In this document: piece after piece, positions 40,862 to 48,925 of the stretch
Position numbering within the stretch: the stretch's first letter is position 1
Layout: each line of letters starts with the position of its first letter
Assembly: GCF_009796745.1 (NCBI RefSeq)
Contig: NZ_CP047024.1
Location: forward strand, 1,922,001-1,986,000
Source of the DNA: Paraglaciecola sp. L1A13
GTDB lineage: Bacteria; Pseudomonadota; Gammaproteobacteria; Enterobacterales; Alteromonadaceae
DNA length: 64,000 nucleotides
Reading direction: 5' to 3'
The notes under the pieces: generated by a model
Databases searched by the model: none
Seen by the model: the letters and a program-made list of their open reading frames with translations, nothing else
What the model was told of the DNA's origin: nothing
Program-made: the position numbers and the translations under genes

Positions 40862-41320
40862 ATGTCATTTAATGTATCAGTTATTTTTAAAGGTATTATC
40901 GCTGGGTTTGTTGGGACGCTAGTGCTAACGGGGTTAATGATGGTTAAAAAAAATATGGGCGTGATGCCCGACTTAGATCCCGTCCATATGCTGTCTACCA
41001 TGGCAGCTGAAAAAATGGGTACCCAAGTGAGCCTTACCACAGGTTGGATCATGCATTTTGCTATCGGTTCGATTGCTTGGGGTGGTGCGTTTGCCGTATT
41101 TAATGCTGCTATACCGGGTCGCTCACAAATTGTAAAAGGCATTATTTTAGGTATTGCCGCGTGGCTGCTAATGATGATTGGCCCTATGCCAATGAGCGGC
41201 GCCGGGTTATTTGGTCTTTCCATGGGGATCATGGCACCAATAATAACTTTTATGCTACATATTGTATTTGGTGCGGTAATGGGGTTCACGTTTGCTAAAT
41301 TGCTAGGCCAAAATAGCTGA
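40862..41320 (+). CDS. Small four-helix membrane protein (DUF6789-like)
   Basis: This 152-residue inner-membrane protein has four hydrophobic helices: IFKGIIAGFVGTLVLTGLMM, MHFAIGSIAWGGAFAVF, GIILGIAAWLLMMIG and MLHIVFGAVMGFTFAKLL, with Met/Gly-rich loops. It resembles proteins I recall as DUF6789; the family is uncharacterised. It is a single gene; GAGG at the end of AGCGAGGTTATAG is the likely ribosome site. Confidence 0.7.
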   Translation: MSFNVSVIFKGIIAGFVGTLVLTGLMMVKKNMGVMPDLDPVHMLSTMAAEKMGTQVSLTTGWIMHFAIGSIAWGGAFAVFNAAIPGRSQIVKGIILGIAAWLLMMIGPMPMSGAGLFGLSMGIMAPIITFMLHIVFGAVMGFTFAKLLGQNS

Positions 41321-41382
41321 GCTTTTATTTTTTTAAGAATAAAGTTAGGTTCGTGAACGCGATTTTTCCTGACGCTAAAACA

Positions 41383-41420
41383 GAATAAAAATAGCCGGAA
41401 GAACAAGTTCTATCCGGCTA
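41383..41420 (-). terminator. Rho-independent terminator of the RHH/Lys-rich cassette (minus strand)
   Basis: TAGCCGGA (41392-41399) and TCCGGCTA (41413-41420) form a perfect 8-bp stem. Read on the minus strand it follows the Lys-rich gene stop at 41436 and is followed by ATTTTTATT, a classical terminator. Confidence 0.85.
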
Positions 41421-41435
41421 GTCAATTCCGCGTGA

Positions 41436-41552
41436 CTACTTAGCTTTCTTAAGTTGTTTTTTCAACTTTTTCACTTTGCCTTCTTGCTTAGCAATTTTAG
41501 CTTTGCGGTTTTTGATTTCTTTCTTAAGGGCTTTTGCATTTGCTTTTGCCAT
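41436..41552 (-). CDS. Lys-rich 38-residue helical peptide
   Basis: The gene encodes 38 residues starting MAKANAKALKKEIKNRK, with 16 lysines and one arginine, ending QLKKAK. The composition and the heptad-like KKL/KKQLKK spacing suggest a basic amphipathic helix or coiled coil that could bind nucleic acid or ribosomes. A strong AGGAAG ribosome site lies before the ATG. It follows the RHH gene by 47 nt and is directly followed by a terminator, so the two probably form an operon. The family is unknown to me. Confidence 0.65.
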   Translation of the reverse strand: MAKANAKALKKEIKNRKAKIAKQEGKVKKLKKQLKKAK

Positions 41553-41599
41553 GGGATCTTCCTTTTTATATTAAGTTTAGTTTGTCATCTACTCAGCCA

Positions 41600-41776
41600 T
41601 TACTCTTGAGAGGAAGGGCGATTGTGCTGAGTCATGAACTCGCGAATAAATCGACGAACTTCTCGGGCTGCACTCGTATCAAGCTCTTCGCATAAGTTTA
41701 CAAACTCAGCACGCTCTTGATCATTAATGCGAACAATAAACTGACTATTTTTCTTCTTTGCTTTCTTAGCACTCAA
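41600..41776 (-). CDS. Ribbon-helix-helix DNA-binding protein
   Basis: This 58-residue protein has a basic arm (SAKKAKKKN) and then an RHH core: strand QFIVRIN, helix DQERAEFVNLCEELD, helix TSAAREVRRFIREFM. Arc/CopG-like repressors have this form. The start is TTG at 41774-41776; an in-frame TGA lies seven codons upstream and no ATG or GTG intervenes, so TTG is the only reasonable choice. It lies downstream of a near-perfect palindrome (41827-41844) and upstream of the Lys-rich peptide gene. It could be a toxin-antitoxin repressor, or a plain autoregulator. Confidence 0.7.
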   Translation of the reverse strand: MSAKKAKKKNSQFIVRINDQERAEFVNLCEELDTSAAREVRRFIREFMTQHNRPSSQE

Positions 41777-41826
41777 TATATTGCCCGAACCGAATCACGA
41801 TCTACCTGTTTTTAGCGTATATCAAA

Positions 41827-41844
41827 TGTATATACGTGTATACA
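41827..41844. promoter_or_regulatory. Palindromic operator candidate upstream of the RHH gene
   Basis: TGTATATACGTGTATACA matches its own reverse complement at 16 of 18 positions, with a further GTATAT half-site at 41817-41822. It lies 50 bp upstream of the RHH start, in an AT-rich promoter-like region shared with the plus-strand dehydrogenase gene. RHH proteins bind such short repeats, so autoregulation is likely. Confidence 0.6.
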
Positions 41845-42022
41845 TTTTTTCTGGTAAATAATTTACCTTCAATTTATTGTGGTTTTGTTTAATAAATATA
41901 GATTTTCAAATAGTATTTGAAGTTGTTTTATATATTCATAGCTTTTTAAACTATTGAAGTGAATTAAAATGGCACCATTAATTGATGATAATGATGCGTT
42001 ATTGGCAGTATTGGAGAATTTG

Positions 42023-43024
42023 ATGAAGGCGATTGGCTATAAACAGCCTAGCGAAGTGTTATTCGATGGTGCGTTACAAGAATACGAATTTGATATGCCA
42101 GCAGCAACGGGTCGAGATTTACTGGTCGAAGTCAAAGCTATTTCTGTTAATCCGGTGGACACAAAGCTGCGCGGAAGAGTTAACCCAGACCCGAAGATTA
42201 AAGTTCTTGGCTTCGACGGTGTGGGAATCGTGCGGTCCGTAGGTCAAGATGTAAGCTTATTTAAAGCAGGTGACCGTGTCTATTACGCAGGCGATATGAC
42301 GCGTCAAGGTAGCAATGCAGAATTTCAATTAGTGGATGAGCGGATCGTCGGTTTAGCGCCTATCTCGATTTCGGATGCTCAGGCTGCCGCACTTCCGTTA
42401 ACCGCTATTACTGCGTGGGAATTGCTATTTGATCGCCTGCAACTGACCCGCGACAGCAAGCAAACATTGTTAATTATTGGTGCCGCTGGTGGTGTGGGCT
42501 CCATAATGGTTCAACTGGCTAAGCAACTGACCGATGTTACCATTATTGCCACCGCGTCTAGGGAAGAAAGCGCTAAATGGGTGCAAAAATTAGGTGCTGA
42601 CCACGTGATTAATCATCACGAGCCAATGAGCAAACAACTCGCCGAGCTCGGATTCGATAGTGTAGATAATATTGCCAGTCTAACCAATACCAACGATCAC
42701 TTTGCTGAAATTGTTGAGTGCATCACAGCGCAAGGTAAGTTTTCACTAATCGATGACCCAGGGGCTATCGATGTGGGGGCTTTAAAACGAAAGAGTGTGT
42801 CGCTGCACTGGGAATTTATGTTTACCCGCTCGCTGTTCCAAACAGACGATATGCAAAAGCAACACGACATATTGACTCAAATCGCGCAGTTGATTGATAA
42901 CCATACTCTTGTCACTACGTTGGGTGAAAATTTAGGTCGAATAACGGTCGAAAATTTAATCAAGGCCCATAAGAAACTTGAATCACAAAGCTCGGTGGGT
43001 AAGTTGGTTTTGGAAGGTTTTTAA
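42023..43024 (+). CDS. Zinc-type alcohol dehydrogenase/quinone oxidoreductase (MDR superfamily)
   Basis: This 333-residue NAD(P)H-dependent oxidoreductase has a GroES-like start (EVKAISVNPVDTKLRGR), a Rossmann motif GAAGGVGSIMVQLAKQL and the conserved VLGFDGVGIV. It is the subgroup annotated as zinc-binding alcohol dehydrogenase family, which lacks catalytic zinc ligands. An earlier ATG at 41969 is in frame, but GGAG at 42013-42016 six bases ahead of ATG 42023 and the family-like start MKAIGYKQP fix the likely start. Substrate unknown; quinones or enones are typical. Confidence 0.85.
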   Translation: MKAIGYKQPSEVLFDGALQEYEFDMPAATGRDLLVEVKAISVNPVDTKLRGRVNPDPKIKVLGFDGVGIVRSVGQDVSLFKAGDRVYYAGDMTRQGSNAEFQLVDERIVGLAPISISDAQAAALPLTAITAWELLFDRLQLTRDSKQTLLIIGAAGGVGSIMVQLAKQLTDVTIIATASREESAKWVQKLGADHVINHHEPMSKQLAELGFDSVDNIASLTNTNDHFAEIVECITAQGKFSLIDDPGAIDVGALKRKSVSLHWEFMFTRSLFQTDDMQKQHDILTQIAQLIDNHTLVTTLGENLGRITVENLIKAHKKLESQSSVGKLVLEGF

Positions 43025-43162
43025 GCCTTAAAATTTGTCCCTTGAAATGGGTCCCTTGATATTTAACCCAGTATAATTTCGATTTACGTAATACGACGTG
43101 ATATACACCTGCTTTGTGTCGGTGGTATTAACGAACTCAAATATATAAATGAGAGAATAGAT

Positions 43163-44326
43163 ATGAATCTAAAATTGAGCTCTGGGGGCATGATTGCCAC
43201 TGCATTAACACTCTTTACCTTGGTGGCTGGATCTGGGTTGATGATGGGGCAAGCGCACGGACAAAGCCAATCAGTTAATTCACAAAGCAGTGCTGAACAA
43301 GAGATAGGTCAGGAACTTGAGACGTATGCTTCGTTCGATGCAAATACGCCTCCTGGCAATATTGCGATAGGTCCTGATGGGCGCAAGTTTCTGAGCGTAC
43401 ATGGTTTTTATGGCCAACCAGTAAAAATGGTTGAACTATTTAATGACGGCTCAGTTAAGCCTTATCCTACTACTGCATGGGCATCGTCACCTGATGAAAA
43501 TCAGATTGGTTTGTACAATGTATTGGGCGTTGATGTGGATAAAAATGGTGTACTTTGGATGCTAGATACATCTGATGAAGAGCATGCTGGTCGCCTAGTG
43601 GGCTGGAATACACGCACTGAAAGCCTTGAAAAAATAATTTATATCGCCAAGCCGATGATAAGGGCTAGTTCATTTTTAAATGACCTAGCCATCGACAATA
43701 AAAACGGCAAGATTTATTTAGCCGATACCGCAGGCAATGGTCAAGCGGCGATTGTGGTGGTTGATATAAAAACCGGCCAGATAAGACGGGTACTTGAGGG
43801 GAGCAAGTTCACTCAAGCTGAAGATGTGGATATGACAATTGAAGGCCGAGTGATCACACTGAGTGGGAAACCAGTGCGTCTCGGTGTTAACCCTATTACG
43901 ATTGATCCAAATTCGAAGTGGCTATATTTCGGCTCTATGTCTGGTACGTCAATCTATCGCGTATTAACAGACGATATAATTGATAATACTTTGAATATGG
44001 CGGCCCTTGAAGACAATATCGAAAGGTATGGTGACAAGTCTCTATCTGATGGAATGACCATTGATGGCGCTGGGAACATATATGTAACTTCGGTGACTCA
44101 AGGGGCTATTGAAGTAACTGACAGCTCAGGTGATAGCCACACATTATACAAAGACCAGCGCATAGTTTGGCCTGACGGCTTTGCGAATGGACCAGATGGT
44201 TATATCTATTTTACCGTAAATGAGTTGTATCGTTCTCCTGTATTAAATGGTGGAGTAAATGCCAGTAAAGGGGAGTTTAAAGTGATGCGTTTTCCCGTAT
44301 TGGCAACAAGTGAAACAGATCGTTAA
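43163..44326 (+). CDS. Exported Yellow/major royal jelly protein-family beta-propeller
   Basis: This 387-residue protein has a signal peptide (MIATALTLFTLVAGSGLMM, cleavage near AHG) and a propeller of the Yellow/MRJP type, which in bacteria also resembles SMP-30-like gluconolactonases. Characteristic pieces are PPGNIAIGPDGRKFLSVHG, NVLGVDVDKNGVLWMLDT, LNDLAIDNKNGKIYLAD, SDGMTIDGAGNIYVT and WPDGFANGPDGYIYFTVN. Metal or ligand residues cannot be assigned safely. The role is unknown, perhaps lactone or catechol chemistry in the periplasm. Confidence 0.8.
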   Translation: MNLKLSSGGMIATALTLFTLVAGSGLMMGQAHGQSQSVNSQSSAEQEIGQELETYASFDANTPPGNIAIGPDGRKFLSVHGFYGQPVKMVELFNDGSVKPYPTTAWASSPDENQIGLYNVLGVDVDKNGVLWMLDTSDEEHAGRLVGWNTRTESLEKIIYIAKPMIRASSFLNDLAIDNKNGKIYLADTAGNGQAAIVVVDIKTGQIRRVLEGSKFTQAEDVDMTIEGRVITLSGKPVRLGVNPITIDPNSKWLYFGSMSGTSIYRVLTDDIIDNTLNMAALEDNIERYGDKSLSDGMTIDGAGNIYVTSVTQGAIEVTDSSGDSHTLYKDQRIVWPDGFANGPDGYIYFTVNELYRSPVLNGGVNASKGEFKVMRFPVLATSETDR

Positions 44327-44548
44327 TTGAGCCTTTCTAGGGATTCAGTATTAAATCAAGTTATTCTGAGTCGATGACGTCTTGGTCGCTCATATCAAGT
44401 GTACTGGGCGTTGTTATTTTACGTTACCAAAATAAAATTGACTCAATGCCAAAAGTTTAGTCCCCTCGTATTTGAAATAATTGATATGGTTTTTTTAAGC
44501 TATGGATATTGGATTATAGTTAAGTTTTAATTTAATAGGAGAGACAAG

Positions 44549-45202
44549 TTGACCAGCCTTAAGCAACAAACTGATGCGCAAATAGCAAAATCGAGGCAAG
44601 CCAAACCTGAGTTTATGCAGGCGATGGATAACTTGATGGAAAAAGCACGTGAATTTGAACAAGGTAACGCGGCGCTTTTAGTCGGTCAAAAGGCACCTAA
44701 CTTTAGTTTACCTAATGCCCAAAGTGAGACAATTACACTCAGTGATTTATGTGTCAACGGCCCTGTTGTGGTGACATTTTATCGAGGTGATTGGTGTCCG
44801 TATTGCAATTTACAACTTAGAGCGCTTCAGGCTATCCTCGGTGACATTCATCAACTTGGCGCCAAATTGGTTGCCATTAGTCCACAAGTGCCTGATGAAA
44901 GTCTGTCGCGAAGTGAAAAAAGTGCATTAGCATTTCATGTTCTATCAGATCAAGATGCCCGAGTTGCATCATCTTATGGTGTTGCTTGGCAGGTGCCAGA
45001 GCTTATTTTACAGCATATGCGTAAAGACCGAGGCCTCGATTTAGCGCATATTAATAACGGCAATGGCAGTGTGTTACCCATCCCCGGTACGTTTGTTTTA
45101 GGTGCTGATGGTGTTGTACTTTGGCGTTATGTTGATGTGGATTACAGAACACGTGCTGAGCCAGCCGATATACTTACTGCATTAAAGACATATCGCGCGT
45201 AG
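44549..45202 (+). CDS. Peroxiredoxin-like (AhpC/TSA) thioredoxin-fold protein
   Basis: This 217-residue cytoplasmic protein has the AhpC/TSA layout: LVGQKAPNFSLPNA, then VVTFYRGDWCPYCNLQLRAL with a CPYC redox pair, and LVAISPQVPDESLS and FVLGADGVVLWRYVDVDYRTR. The CxxC instead of a lone peroxidatic Cys, and the N-terminal helical extension, mark the peroxiredoxin-like subgroup found in marine bacteria. The start is TTG, supported by AGGAGA at 44537-44542. It probably reduces peroxides or protein disulfides. Confidence 0.83.
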   Translation: MTSLKQQTDAQIAKSRQAKPEFMQAMDNLMEKAREFEQGNAALLVGQKAPNFSLPNAQSETITLSDLCVNGPVVVTFYRGDWCPYCNLQLRALQAILGDIHQLGAKLVAISPQVPDESLSRSEKSALAFHVLSDQDARVASSYGVAWQVPELILQHMRKDRGLDLAHINNGNGSVLPIPGTFVLGADGVVLWRYVDVDYRTRAEPADILTALKTYRA

Positions 45203-45284
45203 AAAGCAGTCTGTGCAATGCGTATTTTGGGCTGAAAATATAATTCAGCAAAATAAAACGTGGCCTTTATGAGCTTATGCTTGG

Positions 45285-45310
45285 ACAAGTTGAATGCTAA
45301 TTCAACTTGT
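45285..45310. terminator. 11-bp hairpin upstream of recC
   Basis: ACAAGTTGAAT (45285-45295) and ATTCAACTTGT (45300-45310) form a perfect stem with a 4-nt loop. It most likely ends the peroxiredoxin-like transcript, though the tail is not a pure T-run. Confidence 0.55.
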
Positions 45311-45424
45311 TGACCTAGTTCACTTTTCCGTCTGCTTAGACACTATTCAATGACCAAACAATAATGGTTTTATAAACAGTATTTTTGCTACACTTGGGCA
45401 TCAATTTCCCAAGTGAAGTTCCCT

Positions 45425-48400
45425 ATGTTACATCTGGTTCAGTCTAATAAAATGGAAAGTCTTGCTGCCTACCTTATTGGTTGGCTTGGCGAGAGTAAAT
45501 GTACGCTGACGAACGTATTTTCCCCGGATGTAGTATTGGTACAAAGCCCTGGAATGGCTCAGTGGTTGAAAATAGAGATAGGTCAAGCGCTTGGCATTGC
45601 CGCGAATATCGATTTCCCTTTACCATCGAGTTACATTTGGCAATTGTATAAAGCCCATGTAAACGACTTGCCCGAACAATCCGCTTTTACTAAAGACAAT
45701 ATGACGTGGAAGCTTATGAGCATTTTACCCGCTATGAGTGACAGGGATGAGTTTGCCAGTATCGCCCAATATTTAAATGACAAGCAGCCACTTAAGTTGT
45801 ACCAGTTGTGTCAGAAAATCGCTGATATCTATGATCAATACTTAGTCTATCGTCCTGAATGGATCCTAACCTGGGAGAAAGGTGAAAATGCCTTACCTGA
45901 TACCGATGTAACATCACAGCCTTGGCAACCCATTTTGTGGCGTGCATTGGTCGACTTCGCCAAGGAGCTCGACGAATCACCTTATCATCGGGCAAATCTG
46001 CATCAACGTTTGCTCACTGAGCTGGAAAAAGTCAGCGGTCAAAGCACCGAGCAAAAACCGCTGTTTGTCTTTGGTTTATCTGCAATGCCAGTACAGCAGT
46101 TGGAAATTTTTGCAGCATTGGCAAAAAGTCGTGAAGTTATCATATTTTGGTTTAATCCCAGCGCCCATTATTGGGGCGATATAGTGGATAATAAGCAGGT
46201 TTTACAGGCCAAATTGCACAACCTCTTAAAGCAAGCCAATGACGAATCAACTGGTGGTATCAACGGTATGGACGATTACTTGCTGGTAGGTAATCCGTTA
46301 TTGGCATCTTGGGGTAAGCAAGGCCGAGACTATCAAGACATGATCTTAGGCCTAGATGTAGAGCAACATGAGGCCTTCATCGAACAGGAGCCTGAGGGTT
46401 TGTTAGGGCATATACAACATGAGGTTTTAGCGTTAACCCATCGGGGGGCTAGCGAACCCTTGCCGGCCCAAGAGTTGCTGTCGAACGGTTCACTATATCC
46501 TAAAATAGCCATTGAGCATGACGACACGTCACTTCAAGTGCATGCGTGTCATTCAGGGGTACGTGAACTTGAAATACTGCATGATCAGTTATTGCACCTT
46601 TTTGCCCAAGATCCTGAACTGCACCCAGGGGATGTGATTGTAATGATGCCCGATGTCGCTGCCTATGCGCCCATCATTGATGGTGTGTTTGGCGGCACGG
46701 AAAAAGCGTTAAGCATTCCTTATGCAATTTCTGATCGCAACGCACAGCAAGAATCTCCCTTACTCAATAGTTTTATTCAATTAATGTCTCTGCATCAAAG
46801 TCGTATTGGCTTATCTGATGTTCTCGCTTTATGCGAAGTGCCGGCAATTCAACGTAAATTTGATATTACGCCTGACGAATTTGAACTACTCAGTGTGTGG
46901 CTAGCAGATGCTGGTGTGCGATGGGGCTGGGATGGTGATGATAAATCTCGTTGGGCATTGCCTAGGGAATCACAAAATACTTGGCTATTTGGTTTACAGC
47001 GTTTGTTGGCCGGTTATGCAATGGGCGGACAAGGTATGTTCGATGATTCATCGCAGCAAATTGCGCCGTACGAGCATATAGAAGGGCAGCATGTTATCGC
47101 CTTGGGTAAGTTTTACATGTTCAGTCGTGAGTTGGGTAAAGCATTAACGTTTTGCCAATCTAAAGGTAGCCTTAAAGGTAAAATAACTGAGGCGCTTGAA
47201 CTGATTGAAAATACTTATTTGCCTGACGATGACGACCAATCATATCTTTTACAACTGCGTCAATCTATCGAACAAATGAGTATGCACCAATGCCAGTATG
47301 ACGGTGAAATTGTGCATGATGTTTTTTTTGCTGAGCTTGAACAAAATCTGTCGAGTAAAGGCGTTGGTCAGCGATTTTTAGCTGGGTACGTAAATTTTTG
47401 TACGCTTATGCCTATGCGAAGCGTGCCATTCAAGGTGGTGTGTTTATTAGGCTTAAACGACGGCGATTATCCGCGTCAGGTAGTACCTGTGGGCTTTGAT
47501 TTAATGCGAATTGGCAAAGGACGACGGGGAGACCGTTCACGTAGATTAGATGACAGATATCTATTTTTAGAGGCGATATTATCGGCTCGCAAGCGCCTTT
47601 ATTTGAGTTTTCAAGGGTTTAGCGCTAAGGATAACTCAGCACGTACTCCGTCAATACTACTCAGTGAATTACTGGAATACACTGAGCAAACTTTTTGTTT
47701 AGCGGGTGACGATATACTCACGCCACAAGCGTGTAGTCAGAATCTGTATCAACATATTTACCACGTACATGCGCTGCAGCCTTTTAATCCTAAATATTTT
47801 GATGTAGAGGATGGGCAATCTAATATTAATAAAGATGAAACGTCGTCTATTCAGGCATCTTTACAGCGTAGTTTTCAAACACATTGGTTAGCTTTGGCTC
47901 AGCAGTTAGCCGAAGGGCACCTTGTTAGCGACAAGCCAATGGACTTTTGCCCTAATCCGTTATCACCCTTGCCAGATTTAGCGCAAACCACGGACGTTGA
48001 ATTAGATGAGCTTTTGCAGTTTTTCAGTAATCCGGCTAAAGCATTTTTTACCCAGCGCTGGCAGACCCGTCTAACCCGTATTTATGATGTGCAAAGTGAT
48101 GATGAACCTTTTGAGCTTGATGCCTTATCGCGATATGTGTTGAACGAGCGGTTTGTTACCACCCAGCAAGACGATTGGACGGCACGCCTGCGGGCAGAGG
48201 GGAGATTACCAACAGGCAATATCGCGGATATCAGCTTACAACCCATCCGCAAACAATCGCAGGCCTTAATTGACGCCATCGCTGCCGTTATAGGCGGCTC
48301 ACTAGAGGAGGTGTCTGCAAAGCGGACTGAGGTTAACTTTGCGCTGAGCTATATGCTAGAAGGGGGGCAGTCCAACGATGACATAAGCGCAATACAGACT

Positions 48401-48925
48401 GAGCAAGTCAGCGGACTCAGTCAGGCAATACAAATAACGGGCTGGGTTGATAATTTATATAATGGAAATTTGGTTTTTTGGCGCCCCGGTAAAGTTAAAG
48501 GTAATAACATTACTCAATTATGGTTAACGTGGTTAGCCTTGTGTGCCAATGGCACCGTGGCCAGTGACAAGCGAGCATATTTTATTGGTATTGACGACAA
48601 AGAACCATTTAGCATCAGCGCCATAGACATGGATGAGGCGAAAACTCAGCTTGCCATTTTTATACGTTACTGGCGCATCGGCCTGCAGCAGGTACTGCAT
48701 TTCTATCCTAAAACCGCGTATGAATGGTTAAGTGGCAGTGATGAAAAAAAGGCATTACTAAAAGCGCAGAACACGTTTTATGGCAGTTATTTTGCAAAAG
48801 GTGAAGGGGAAGAGCCCCACATTCGCCGAGTGTGCCCTGATTTAGCAGAACATTTTGATGCCTTTGGCCATGTTAGTCACGCCTTGCTTGGTCCGTTGTT
48901 TGACAGTATAGAGGCTGAGTCATGA
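45425..48925 (+). CDS. recC: RecC, exodeoxyribonuclease V gamma subunit
   Basis: RecC is the chi-recognition and strand-splitting subunit of the RecBCD double-strand-break repair nuclease. The 1166-residue protein begins MLHLVQSNKMESLAAYLI, close to other RecC N-termini, and has VQSPGMAQWLKIEIGQALGIAANIDFPLPSSYIW split over the inactive helicase core, FFSNPAKAFFTQR in the C-terminal nuclease-like domain, and IHEEPHIRR-like GEEPHIRRVCPDL near the end. An in-frame GTG at 45413 is an alternative start. Its stop overlaps recB by 4 nt (ATGA). Confidence 0.93.
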   Translation: MLHLVQSNKMESLAAYLIGWLGESKCTLTNVFSPDVVLVQSPGMAQWLKIEIGQALGIAANIDFPLPSSYIWQLYKAHVNDLPEQSAFTKDNMTWKLMSILPAMSDRDEFASIAQYLNDKQPLKLYQLCQKIADIYDQYLVYRPEWILTWEKGENALPDTDVTSQPWQPILWRALVDFAKELDESPYHRANLHQRLLTELEKVSGQSTEQKPLFVFGLSAMPVQQLEIFAALAKSREVIIFWFNPSAHYWGDIVDNKQVLQAKLHNLLKQANDESTGGINGMDDYLLVGNPLLASWGKQGRDYQDMILGLDVEQHEAFIEQEPEGLLGHIQHEVLALTHRGASEPLPAQELLSNGSLYPKIAIEHDDTSLQVHACHSGVRELEILHDQLLHLFAQDPELHPGDVIVMMPDVAAYAPIIDGVFGGTEKALSIPYAISDRNAQQESPLLNSFIQLMSLHQSRIGLSDVLALCEVPAIQRKFDITPDEFELLSVWLADAGVRWGWDGDDKSRWALPRESQNTWLFGLQRLLAGYAMGGQGMFDDSSQQIAPYEHIEGQHVIALGKFYMFSRELGKALTFCQSKGSLKGKITEALELIENTYLPDDDDQSYLLQLRQSIEQMSMHQCQYDGEIVHDVFFAELEQNLSSKGVGQRFLAGYVNFCTLMPMRSVPFKVVCLLGLNDGDYPRQVVPVGFDLMRIGKGRRGDRSRRLDDRYLFLEAILSARKRLYLSFQGFSAKDNSARTPSILLSELLEYTEQTFCLAGDDILTPQACSQNLYQHIYHVHALQPFNPKYFDVEDGQSNINKDETSSIQASLQRSFQTHWLALAQQLAEGHLVSDKPMDFCPNPLSPLPDLAQTTDVELDELLQFFSNPAKAFFTQRWQTRLTRIYDVQSDDEPFELDALSRYVLNERFVTTQQDDWTARLRAEGRLPTGNIADISLQPIRKQSQALIDAIAAVIGGSLEEVSAKRTEVNFALSYMLEGGQSNDDISAIQTEQVSGLSQAIQITGWVDNLYNGNLVFWRPGKVKGNNITQLWLTWLALCANGTVASDKRAYFIGIDDKEPFSISAIDMDEAKTQLAIFIRYWRIGLQQVLHFYPKTAYEWLSGSDEKKALLKAQNTFYGSYFAKGEGEEPHIRRVCPDLAEHFDAFGHVSHALLGPLFDSIEAES

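Noticed and set aside
43040..43062. Direct repeat GTCCCTTGA upstream of the Yellow-family gene
   Set aside because: Only nine bases, two copies, no palindrome or promoter relation; likely chance.
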